NCBI GenBank assembly: GCA_026122225.1
Contig: JANEZZ010000728.1
Span: 1,550,001 to 1,614,000, forward strand
Reading direction: 5' to 3'
Length of the DNA: 64,000 nucleotides
Source of the DNA: Heloderma charlesbogerti
Taxonomy: Eukaryota > Chordata > Lepidosauria > Squamata > Helodermatidae
The notes beneath the pieces are model-generated. The model was not told the DNA's origin. It ran no database searches and saw only the letters and a list, made by a program, of their open reading frames with translations. Position numbers and translations under genes: made by a program. Of the stretch, positions 46,075 to 56,341 are shown piece after piece (positions within the stretch are counted from its first letter, which is position 1; each line of letters opens with the position of its first letter).

Positions 46075-46157
46075 CCTGCAACTCTCAGCATGCCCCAGCC
46101 AGCTATGTAAAGAGTTGTAACCCTTTTTCTCTGTCTAAACATGCATAGGATTGCATC
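46075..46157. repeat. Right half of MITE family C, split by DIRS insertion
   Basis: CCTGCAACTCTCAGCATGCC, CCAGCCAGCTATG and TTTCTCTGTCTAAACATGCA, ending AGGATTGCA, continue the family C unit begun at 40184-40220. Confidence 0.78.
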
Positions 46158-48940
46158 TTAAGGCTCTTTAATGCTGTTAAAGCGTCACTGTTGCTGAATC
46201 AGTTGGAAGTCAAATGAGAATGGTGGTTCCACACGACACTTAGTACAACATTATTTTCTTCATTAAAATTCCTACAGCCTGCCCACATGACCAACTGTGA
46301 TCAAACAAAAACGGGGAGGAGGGATGTCTGCTTTTGAAACTGGCAGGCTGGGTGGGTAGAATGGAGATGGATCACTTCCTGTATCTTCTTTTAATTCTTA
46401 GGAGCAGAATTCTGCTCATGCACCAAACTTAATTTTTTTAAAAATGTATAGCAAATATAGAAAGTGTATACATCACATGTTTGTGGGCTGGGATTCTCTC
46501 ATACCTTCCCCTGAGTGATGGCACCAGTCCTGGGGTAGGGCAGAGAAGCAGAGTTTGCTCCTCGTGTGAGTGCACACAAATATGGAGGATATCTCCCTGA
46601 GTGCTGGCTGAATATCCCTCCCCAACTTTTCTCCTTAATGTGTTTAGTGCTGGCTTCATTTCCTCTGCCCTCTTCTCCAGTTTACATCCTAATCAGCACT
46701 AGGGCTTCTTCACATGGAGCTTTCATCCTGCTATCGAGACTGGTTACTCACAGAGGTTTGTGGGTCCTTCAGGTGATGTCGTCAACCTCCAGGGCATCTC
46801 CTGCACCAAATGACCTTTATTCCATTTTGTAAAAGATTGGAGATAATGAGCTATCAAATTACAGCGCTTGCATTGCACTTGAGTTCCCTTGTGAAAAGAG
46901 AAAAACCTGCAATAAGAGGAGCTAGACCACAGAGCCACCTAACAGCTGTATAATGAAACATATTGAAGACTCAGGTTAGGGGGGGAAAGGAGAGGGAAAG
47001 GGGGTTGGGAAAGGAACCAGGGGTAGCAGTAATGCTTTGCCAGGCCACACTGGATAGACTGGAGCCTCAAATGCTTTCTAAATCAGATAAATCACCACAA
47101 ATCAGGTATGAAAAGGAACAGAATGGCAGCACAGAATGTTGGTGGAACAGCGATACACTTGACGAGGCTGAGCTGTGTGAAATCCTAGCTGAAGGAGCAC
47201 GCTTTACCCTGGATATATCACACTGGAGACTCTGGGGCCACCTTCTCAGTTGGTCTTTAGTGCGATCATTCTTCTTTACTCACAGGTTTTTGCAGGTGCT
47301 TTAAACAATGCTGCTGCTCTCCTGCTGTCTCACATCTTCCCCTCCTTCTTCCTGTGTTATCTGAGAACAAGGAAACCCCAGCATTTTCTGTGCTTGCGAT
47401 TGAAATTGCCATTTCCTCCCCGTGTATTTCCGCTTTAGCATTGTCCCATTTTGCGTGGGCATGTGCTGGGGGGTGTTGAAAAACACTGTCATAACAACAA
47501 CTTGGTGGGGAGGGGCAGCTCACTGACGGCACTTCCAGTGACTGTTTCCGCCTCTCTCCTATTCCACTATGGGCGCTGTTGCACATGCATCATGGTTTAC
47601 TTTGGAGGGGCACTGGATCTGTGCTTCGGTCTACAGGACTTGCACTGCCCTGGCACCAATGGCTGAGATGGCGGCAGCATCTGACTTCACTGACTGCTTC
47701 TTCTCCCTTTTGCTCACCAGATTGATGGGCTTTTTTCCTCCCAGGGTGAATGGGGGAGTCTCGCTTCTCAGCCATGCAGGAGAAAGGCTTGACATTTAGG
47801 ATTTCAATGGGTATTAAAAGTCCCTTTTCTCCTCCCCTGAATAAATTAATAATGCAGAGCTTGGAATAGTCATTTTTAATGGTTTCTTTTTTGTGTGTGG
47901 AGTTGTTTTAGATAAGGCAGTTATGCTGAGGTGGTTTTCCATAGTGCTGTCTCCCACCTACAGCAAACCACTGTAATTGCTGCCACAAGGTCTTCTGAGT
48001 GGCAACCATCTAGGATGGCATGGAAGAAGGTGGGGCAGACAACTGCACAGGGGTGGCATGTACGTGCATACAGCTATTAAACGGACTTGCACTCATGCCT
48101 GTGAAAACATCTGTACGATTGGGAAGCCAGCCAGCCACTCTCTCTCCTTCTAGCCCACCTTAGAGGGTCATTGGCAAGCCAGAATAAGGGGGAAGAGCAA
48201 TAACAGCACTGGGGTGGGTGGGGAAGAGGGCAGTTCCGATAGCTCACTATCCCAGTCACTAGAAGGGCTTCCGGCTTCCCTCCTGCTGCAGAGGAGCGGA
48301 GGGATGGGTGGAGCCATCAATCATGTTATAGGACCCAATGATCAGTGGAGGGGAGGGGGCAAGGAGCCAGCAGCCGCCTTCTGTCCTGATTTTTCCGTGC
48401 AGCTCTGCCCAGCCATGAAAAGAGCGGAGAAGTGCTATGGGAGATGTCTGTATACAGGGCCAGTCTAAATCCCAGAAAGGATTTGAAATCAGAAGGGCCA
48501 GTTTGTAGTGGGATAAAATATCAGGTGTGAAGGGAGCCTGGGTCAAAGGAACAGGAAAGCTTGCATTCATTCCAGGAAATACATGTTGTATAGGAGGGTC
48601 CCCAACTCAAGATGGAGAGAGACCCAAAGAGATGTCTCCTCTCTGAGAAGCGACAGCATGAAGAAGGAAGTAGGGTCAGCAACCCTAAGATTATCAGTCT
48701 ACCACGGGAACGAAGGTCAGAACAGATTAGAGGATAGTCTAGGGAGCATGGAGGTCCTCTCTTTCTCTATTCCCTTTCCATGCAGAGACATCTGCCTTTC
48801 TCTTTGAAGCTAGCTGAGTTGCACCCACACTTCCAACACAGAAAACATTTGAATGCAATGATTTTTCAATGATGTTGTGTAGATGCCCTGTGAAAAGTGA
48901 GTGAATAAAGGATGACAATTCCAGGAAAGATACCCACGGT
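46158..48940. other. Intergenic, no gene recognised
   Basis: Frames of 60-113 codons show no motif. Base composition changes in blocks (a GC-richer part at 47.3-48.5 kb), which suggests old repeats that I cannot name. Confidence 0.4.
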
Positions 48941-48944
48941 GTTT

Positions 48945-49155
48945 CCAGATGGAGGGCTCCTAGCACTATCCATCAAAACGTATTATGCAACTATTTCATC
49001 TTTTTATTTTTAACAGATTTTCCATGGTAAAAATGACAGAAGTGGTGGGAAAACCCAAGAAGGTTACTAATAGGGGTGGATGTCATCTGGATCCCTAGTA
49101 AAATTCTGTGAATGAAGCAAGGCAATGATGTGATAAGAGCCTAATCTGGAAAAAA
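48945..49155. repeat. MITE family D copy 3
   Basis: GTTTCCAGATGGAGGGCTCC at the left and AGAGCCTAATCTGGAAAA at the right form the inverted ends. CCCAAGAAGGTTACTAATAG and AAATTCTGTGAATGAAGCAA match the internal words of the copies at 30000 and 34905. Confidence 0.75.
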
Positions 49156-49682
49156 ACCTAGTGAGGAAGCAACAAAAAGACCTTTTGGAGAAGTTAAAAA
49201 CATCCACAGCAAATATTTCTACCATACAAATCATATGGATTCACAGTCACACACTCTTGCTTCAACAGTGATTGGCTGAGCTGCTTATATAAAATACACC
49301 ATGTTGCTGATGGTAACATTGCAAACCTGATGGTAAAATGGGTGCAAAAGGATTTCAGTCATTTAACTGATGAGCCAAGCAGACAGCAAGTGCTGCTCAG
49401 TGGAGAAAATGTGAAGTAATTAGTCTAGGAACAAAGAGCAATGTGTGAGAGAATAAATGGGGGGTATTATTGTGGGGAAATTATAAAAAACTATCACTCT
49501 GATTCACAGCTGCAATAAAAAAATGCAAAACTATAGTGATAGACCAAATCAGAGAACACAGTTCAAAATTTCCCTTATTATCACAACTGCTGCAGAAGAA
49601 GGCATGTCACATGCATTAATATAAGGCTACAAAAAGTAGCTACATCTGTTGATGGGCATCAAAAGCCCAAGATAAAGAGATA

Positions 49683-51322
49683 CAGTCAGGGCCAGAAATA
49701 TTGGAACAAGGATAACTGTTTTGGCAGTTGGCCTCTGTACACCACCACATTGAAGTTGAAAGGAAACACACCCAGATGGGAGCAAAGTCAGGACTTTCAG
49801 CTGTAATTCAAGGGGGGTGACAAAAGTGGGGCACTAACTATTCAGGAAGTACAGCCAGTGGCATACGCACACACCCATCCTTGGTTCATAAGTAATGGAA
49901 CGAATGGCTGACAAGAAGCTGCATGGCCAGGTGTGGCCTGTTTCCTGGGTACCCCATGACCAATCAAGCAGATAAAAGGCCTGGAGGTGGTTCTGAGTGT
50001 TACATTTGCATTTGGTAGCTGTTCACTGGAACTCCCAACATGAGGTCCAAAGAGGTGTCCATGCGAGTGAAGGAGGCCATCATTAGGCTGAGGAAACAAC
50101 ATAAACCCATCAGAGAGATAGCAAAAGCAGTGGGAGTGGCCAACACAACAATTTGGAACATCCTGAAAAAGAAGGAATTAACTGGCAAGCTCAGCAACAG
50201 CAAAAGGCCTGGAAGACCACGGAAGACAACTAAAGTGGATGACTGCAGAATTCTGCTCATGGTGAAGAGGAACCCTTTCACAACTTCTAGCCAGGTCAAG
50301 AACGCTCTTGCGGAGGTAGGCATGTCATTGTCAACATCTACGGTCAAGAGACGGCTTTATGAATGTAAATACAGAGGCTTCACAAGGTGCAAACCACTGA
50401 TAATGCTCAAGAACCAAAAGGCCAGATTAGCCTTTGCCACCAAACACCTAAAAAGCCTGCCCAGTTCTGGAATAAGATTCTTTGGACTGATGAAACCAAG
50501 ATTACCTTGTACCAGAATGATGGGAAGAGAAAAGTATGGAGAAGGAAAGGAACAGCTCATGATCCAAAGCATACCACATCATCTGTCAAACATGGTGGAG
50601 GCAGTGTTATGGCATGGGCATGTATGGCTGCCAGTGGAACCGGGTTTATTGATGACCTGACTGCTGATAAAAGCAGCAGCAGCAGGATGAATTCTGAAGT
50701 GTATAGCGCTATACTTTCTGCTCAGATTCAGCTGAATGCTGCCAAACTGATAGGATGCCGCTTCGTATTGCAGGTGGATAATGACCCAAAACATACAGCA
50801 AAAGCTACCCAAGAGTTTCTCAAGGCAAAGAAGTGGGATGTTCTTCAATGGCCAAGTCAGTCACCTGATCTCAACCCAATAGAGCATGCTTTTCACTTAC
50901 TGAAGACAAGACTGAAGGCAGGAAGACCCACAAACAAGCAGCAGCTGAAGGCAGCTGCAGTGAAGGCCTGGCAAAGCATCTCGAGGGAGGAAACTCAGCA
51001 TTTGGTCATGTCCATGGGTTTCAGACTTCAGGCAGTCATTGACTGCAAAGGATTTTCATCCAGGTATTAAAGGCGATCCTGAAGTTTGAAATGATGTTGG
51101 TTTGTTTCATTACTTATGAGCCACCAACAATGGGTGTGTGTGTATGCCACTGGCTGTCCTTCCTGAATGGTTAGTGCCCCACTTTTGTCAAACCCCTTGA
51201 ATTACAGCTGAAAGTCCTGACTTCACTCCCATCTGGGTGTGTTTCCTTTCAACTTCAATGTTGTGTACAGAGGCCAACTGCCAAAACAGTTATCCTTGTT
51301 CCAATATTTCTGGCCCTGACTG
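49683..51322 (+). mobile_element. Tc1-like transposon 2 (nearly intact)
   Basis: The element runs from CAGTCAGGGCCAGAAATATT to AATATTTCTGGCCCTGACTG with TA on both sides (49681-49682, 51323-51324). The inverted terminal repeats are about 200 bases each and differ at few positions by eye: for example a 3-base CAC gap, and GGGG against TTTG-type changes. Length is 1,640 bases. It encodes one transposase with a single frame break. It lies between REV1 and AFF3. Confidence 0.96.
50040..51070 (+). pseudogene. Tc1-like DD34E transposase with one frameshift
   Basis: Start ATG at 50040 (MRSKEVSMRVKEAIIRLRKQ). The N-terminal paired-type helix-turn-helix domain contains REIAKAVGVANTTIWNIL and an AT-hook-like GRPRKT linker. 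The frame breaks in the A-run at 50450-50454, where one A appears to be missing, and resumes as KPAQFWNKILWTDETKITL. The catalytic residues are present: Asp in WTDETK, the first Asp in VDNDPKH, and Glu in NPIEH with 34 residues between the last two (DD34E). Stop follows at 51070. About 343 residues is the normal length for Tc1 transposases. There are no other stops. The protein would move DNA by cut-and-paste at TA sites. Confidence 0.93.
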
Positions 51323-51570
51323 TACATGTCTCTTAGTACCATGGATCGATTGTCAGAGAACCGATTAAAGTGAAGGTGAGGAAAATCCAGTGGAAAGAAA
51401 AGCAGAAAAAAAGGGAGCAATATTGAATGAAAATAAAGATAAGACAATAAACATTTGGATCTCTACCAACTATAATTAAGAACATATGGAATAAAGAGAG
51501 TGTAGGAATATAGGAAATTGTCATTTGGTTTATATGTAGCTATATATTTATTACACAGACTATATAGAAG

Positions 51571-51727
51571 TCATAGAATCATAGGGTTAGAAGGGGCCTA
51601 CAAGACCATCGAGTCCAACCCCCTGCTCAATGCAAGAAGCCTGATTCCCAGGCGGAATCCCATCCAAGTACTAACCAGGGCTGACCCTGCTTAGCTTCTG
51701 AGATCAGACAAGATCAGGCCTATCCAG
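51571..51727 (-). mobile_element. Composite SINE: 5S rRNA-derived head with CR1 tail
   Basis: Read on the minus strand, 51727-51641 matches vertebrate 5S rRNA from about base 20 to 105: TGATCTCAGAAGCTAAGCAG, GGTTAGTACTTGGATGGGA and CCGCCTGGGAAT. This includes the internal polymerase III control region. It runs directly into a CR1 3' terminus, GAGCAGGGGGTTGGACTCGA through CTATGATTCTATGA at 51571. The fusion resembles SINE3-type elements with 5S heads. It is not a functional 5S gene, because the 5S 5' end is altered and the 3' end is replaced. Confidence 0.85.
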
Positions 51728-51769
51728 CCCAGGGTCTATATGACTAACTTAACAGAAATATTAAAGTCT

Positions 51770-52280
51770 TAAAGCATTTCAGCTTCCACCATCTTCAGCT
51801 GCTCTGATGTGAATCAAAAGGGTACTGGGGCAAGGACTCAGTGGGCATTTCTACACCAGCCTAAATCCTGCTTTTAAAATGCGGCTTTCTGCTTCTGTTA
51901 ATACACGATCACCACTGACTCCCTTCACACATGCTTCTTCCCCCCCCCTCCCCTTCTCCTTGTATCTGAGTCTTCCATTATCTTGCATTGATCTCGCTCC
52001 TCTTCTTGCTGCTTTAACTCTTTTCACGGAGGAAACTGAAGTGGAACACATCGGGGTAATTTGATAGCTCATTATCTGCAATCTATTTAAAAATGGAACA
52101 TAGGGCATTTAGTGCAGGAGGGTCATGGCAGGGTCACGGCATCATGTAAAGAGCCCACAAACTTCCGTGAAGGAGCAATCTCAATCGCAGGATAAAAGCT
52201 CTCTGTGATGAAGCCCTTTGATTCACATCAGAGCAGCTGAAGAAGGGGGAAGCCAAAGTGTTTTGCTTTAATTTTTCTGT
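51770..52280. repeat. Foldback element, ~510 bp
   Basis: Terminal arms 51772-51825 and 52208-52275 are inverted copies. CATCTTCAGCTGCTCTGATG and TGAATCAAAAGGG on the left pair with CCCTTTGATTCACATCAGAG and CAGCTGAAGAAGGGGGAAGC on the right. The interior has further partial symmetry. It adjoins the 5S/CR1 SINE. Confidence 0.75.
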
Positions 52281-54155
52281 TACATTAATCACTATAATAA
52301 TTCTTTTTAATGATTAACCACATCCATCAATATCCAATGTGCTCTTTGATGCTTTAAAAACTCTCTCTGATTTTATATACCTTTCTCTCTTTCTCCCCCT
52401 TTATGCACACACACATGCGCACTCACACACAGTAGCCAGTTTGAATGTAAAAATCTTTAATGTGAAACCTGTGTGGCTGTAGGGAACTCATTCTCTCTCA
52501 GACATATTTGTGATATGGGGATGCAAATATTGGCCTACTTATGCTACAAGAGTGCTACATTAATCCTAAGTATTATTATTTGTTACAAAGTTCCCAGAAT
52601 AAAGTATACTGCAGACATAACTGCCTATACTGTGTCAGACCAAGGACCAATCTAAACAGAAACGCTTTGTGAAGTGATCTGGGCAAAATCTGCATTTTCA
52701 CAGAATCGAAATAGCTCTTTACATGGTACATGCAGTGCTGTATTCCTCCACTTTTGCGGTGTATGCTGGAACTGAAGCTGCATTAGTTGGGGTGTGGTGG
52801 ACAAGTCCCGTCACAAGTAGAAATGAACATCAGCAATTGTGTAGGTGCAGGGCAGCCAATGAGCAGAGGCTTGCTCCCCCTCCCCCGTGTGTTCAACAAA
52901 GTGCAATGAAGAACCTGCTTACAAGTAGCCGTTCATGACAAACCCCACGTACCCCCCCACACACATACGTTTATGAGGCGGGCAGGCAAGCAGGCAGCCA
53001 CCACCACCTGGAGACTGAGCAGAATGAGCAGGAATGCAAGAGGCACTAAGAGCAGAGAGCGTGGAGCCGTCGAGGAGGGACAGCGACTAGCGCGTTGTCT
53101 TTGATGTATATTAAGTGCCCAATCAATAGGCTTCCCCGCCCCGCAAACATGGGCTCAATGAAATGCTTCTGAGTACATGATCATGAAAATCATCTGCCCT
53201 GGCAATCACTCTTTCTTAGCTGCGCAGCTTCGAATCAACAGGCATCCACTGTTTCTCAGCTGTGCTCCTTCGTAGCTGCAAAGTTTCACAACAGCAGGGC
53301 TGGCAAAGTGGAGCTAAAAGCAATGAGTTACTTCTGGATAGATATGTTTACCCCTCTGCTCTCCCCATGCCCGCACCTCAGGCTACTTTCCCTTCTGCCA
53401 ATTACACCGCTTCCACCAGCCCGTGTCCAAGCCAGCTGAGGTCGCGCAGATTCCTGAACGGCACTGAAGCTGCTGTGACAGGAAAATCCAACATAAAATG
53501 ATTTTGAAAAACACCCAGCTTTAGGGCAAGAAATGCTGGGCTAGCTATGGAGAGCAGCATACGTCATCTGACACTATCGATTTGGGGGTGGAGTAGAACC
53601 AGAGTAAAAGCCCCATGTAGGGTTTGTAAAGTTCAGCACTCTGTGGCTTATGCTGTATAATGAATTCTGATAGTTATGGTGACAACTAAGAAATATACAG
53701 GACAATCAACCACCAACCTTTCAACAACAACAACAAAACCTATTTAGCCACCTCTCCAGCCTTAGAAATTTCACCAGGTATTGCTATGACACAATTTCTT
53801 CATAGCTTGTCTTACAAGCTATAAACTTGCTTTTAAAGTAGTCTAAAGTTGAGATCTGCAGGAACTCCATGACCAATAGCTAATCCAATATTTTTGCTGC
53901 CCTCGCAAAGAACTGCAGAACTGACAGAGTCCTAGACTTAAGCACAAAAGTCTTAGCACATGGGTACATGCATATGTATGGGTTTAATAGTACAAGTCTA
54001 GCTTTAAATTGAGATAATGAATAGGAAACATCGTGAGGACTCAGAAAATGCTATATGAATATTATTGTTCACTTTTCTACCCCCACCCCCTGTTTTATTG
54101 GCATTTTCTTTCTGCCATTGTATGTTCTCATCAAACTAATTCTTGAGAGCAGAAG
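52281..54155. other. Intergenic, nothing recognised
   Basis: No supported gene. A CA-rich microsatellite lies at 52405-52432. The stretch 52.7-53.5 kb is somewhat GC-richer and lacks named repeats. Confidence 0.4.
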
Positions 54156-54159
54156 AAAA

Positions 54160-54447
54160 CAGCGGAGCGGGGGAAGTGGCTGCCGGACACTCCCTTGGAT
54201 GTGTCATACTGGCATTTCCGTCTTCCCTGCCCTGGAACACTCCCAGGAGCGCCCCATTTTCACCACTCCGCACTCCTCTTCCGAGCACAGAGCCGTTCCG
54301 CTCTGCCTGCGAGGCAGCATGGGGGTAGGGGGAGTCAGTTCTCAGGGAACTGACCTCGGAGTGTGGGCTCTGAGGTTGGTTCCTGGACACCGATGTATCC
54401 TATGGCCGTCTAGCTGCTGACTAGCAGCCATAGGACTGTGCCCTTAA
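54160..54447 (-). repeat. Non-autonomous DNA element family E, copy 1 (inverse)
   Basis: The right end GCAGCCATAGGACTGTGCCC and the block CCCATGCTGCC/GGGGAGTCAGTTCTC are the inverse of the copy at 58842. ACCTCGGAGTGTGGGCTCTG matches CAGACGCTGCACTCCAAGGT in inverse. The left end is unclear. Confidence 0.65.
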
Positions 54448-55144
54448 TCCTCTGGATTTGTAACAAGAACAATCCAAGACAAGACTTTGTGCATTTCAAA
54501 ATATGCTTTCAAGAAGACACATAATACAAAACTGAGATGTTAAGGATGTTGAGTTCATGGTTTATTTTCACATTAAAAAAGTAATCTTATTGATGAATTA
54601 ATATTAACTTTTTAATATAAAAGTGCTTTTTTTAAACAAATCCTTAAGGCTCATTCTGTTACATTACAGTAGGGATTTTCACCATTCCAGCAACTGTGCT
54701 ACATGAGTTTTGTATGAATGATAGAAACAGCATAATCTCCAAACAGCAAAACAATTTGTTAATAATTTCATCACTTTAATACACATGAATTAGCCATGTA
54801 ACAGAGCTATAAATAAACAAACCTCTCACATCGTTTTCTTTATCCTGAAATGGATCCAGTCGGTTGAATACTGTATTTTGCAAACATGACATTGAATAAA
54901 TGTAACTGCTGAGCACTGTAAATGACTTCGATACTTTTCAGGGAGCAGAATGACACTGTGTGCACATCCTACAATTCCCATTACAAAACTGGGGAGACCA
55001 CCCAAGTTCAAACAGTCCATAATCAAGCTATTCACTCCACCAGTTACATACTTGGCTGAGAGAAAACTCTCAGGAAATAACAAACCACCCACACCAATGT
55101 AGTTCTAACAAAGTGAATATACACTAGTACAAGTAGCACGTAAA

Positions 55145-55910
55145 TCAGGGCCGGCACCAGACTCCACTGTGCTGTCGGCATACTGCTGTTGATGGGCCCC
55201 TGCCCCCACTGCTCCTCTTGTCGCTGAAGCCCCCTACCCATCCCCTGCTTGCCAAAGACGCCCCCGCCCCCCATTGTGTGTGTGCTGGCCAGCAGGCCAA
55301 AGCCACCTGTTTGCTCACTCATCAAAAGCCCTCGTTCAGCCTGCCCGCCCTCCACTCTGTTTTTTTTAAAACCTGGGGTGGGGAGGTGCAGTGGTGGGTG
55401 CTGCTGTGGCAGCAGCAGTGGTAGCATCTTCATTGGCAAAGTACTGTAGTGGCCAGCCGGTTGAGCCTTCAGGCCCCAAGTGCACATTTTTTAAAGTAAA
55501 AACACTAAACAAAACACCCTTTGAGTGGCAGTGATCTGAACCAATCAGACACTGCCTTTGGGGGTGGATTTGGCCAATGAGTGTACAGGAGTGATATAAA
55601 AGCCGCCATGTGCTCTCATTGGCCATGTCCCCCGCAAAAGTAGCATCCGATTGGTTCAGATTGCTGCCACTAAAAAGGTAAGTAAAAATATATATTTCTT
55701 TTTGAATGGTGTACCACAAGGCCTGCAGGCTTGGCCATGGTGCTTCCTTTGGGCCAGTTGGGAGGGCAAGCAGGAGGATGGTGGCAGCTGTAGCAGGGCC
55801 AGGGAAGGGACCTTCTGAACTTCTGGGTCCTTGGTAGCTGCCCACCCATCCCGATCACTGATGCTGAGTTGATGTGAATTGACCCCTTAAGATACACCCC
55901 CCCCCGTATC
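55145..55910. repeat. Palindromic element around 55.6 kb
   Basis: The inner arms are clear. AGTGGCAGTGATCTGAACCAATCAGA at about 55526-55551 pairs with ATCCGATTGGTTCAGATTGC then TGCCACT at about 55646-55672. CCAATGAGTGTACAGG pairs with CTCATTGGCC around 55575-55625. Outer arms are suggested by GCCTTCAGGCCCCAAG against ACAAGGCCTGCAGGCTTGG. The GGGCCGGCACCAG left edge is common in reptile repeats. Confidence 0.6.
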
Positions 55911-56224
55911 CATTCTAATCAATAAAAAGCAGTCACTGACTTCATTGGAGAGACATCATTTCAGCTCCAGCTATATTGCTTAGGAAAGTAATGAGAAGGG
56001 AACTGTTGAAAATTGGTTTAGTATTAATGGCTATCTGTTTTGGGTCTCAAAGAGGCAAAATGGAAAAGCACTTGCTGTTTGTTCTTATCACATATAATGT
56101 ATGCTTTTGAGGATATGCTATGACAATAATTATTACTTCCCTCATAATTAGCTATATATTATTTAAACGGACACTGACATTGCTAGTCCTACTTAAACAT
56201 TCAAAATAGTTATGGTGTAAATTG

Positions 56225-56341
56225 GGGTGGACAAATTGTGGCCCTCCAGACCCTTTGGCCTATAATTCCCATCATGCATTACCATCAGGTAAGCTGGTTA
56301 GGGCTAATGGGAGTGGTAGGCCACAAGTTGCCCACCCCTGG
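56225..56341. repeat. Palindromic MITE family A copy 8 (variant ends)
   Basis: GGGTGGACAAATTGTGGCCC...ATAATTCCCATCATGC...GGGCTAATGGGAGTGGTAGG...CCACAAGTTGCCCACCCCTG. The palindromic core is that of family A, with the same ACAAGTTGCCCA end as copy 3. Confidence 0.7.

Noticed and set aside
51641..51727. A functional 5S rRNA gene
   Set aside because: The 5S similarity lacks a proper 5' start and is fused to a CR1 tail, so it is a SINE head.
55044..55845. Minus frames of 147 and 159 codons
   Set aside because: They lie in the palindromic element and flank. Translation is low-complexity and no family is recognised.
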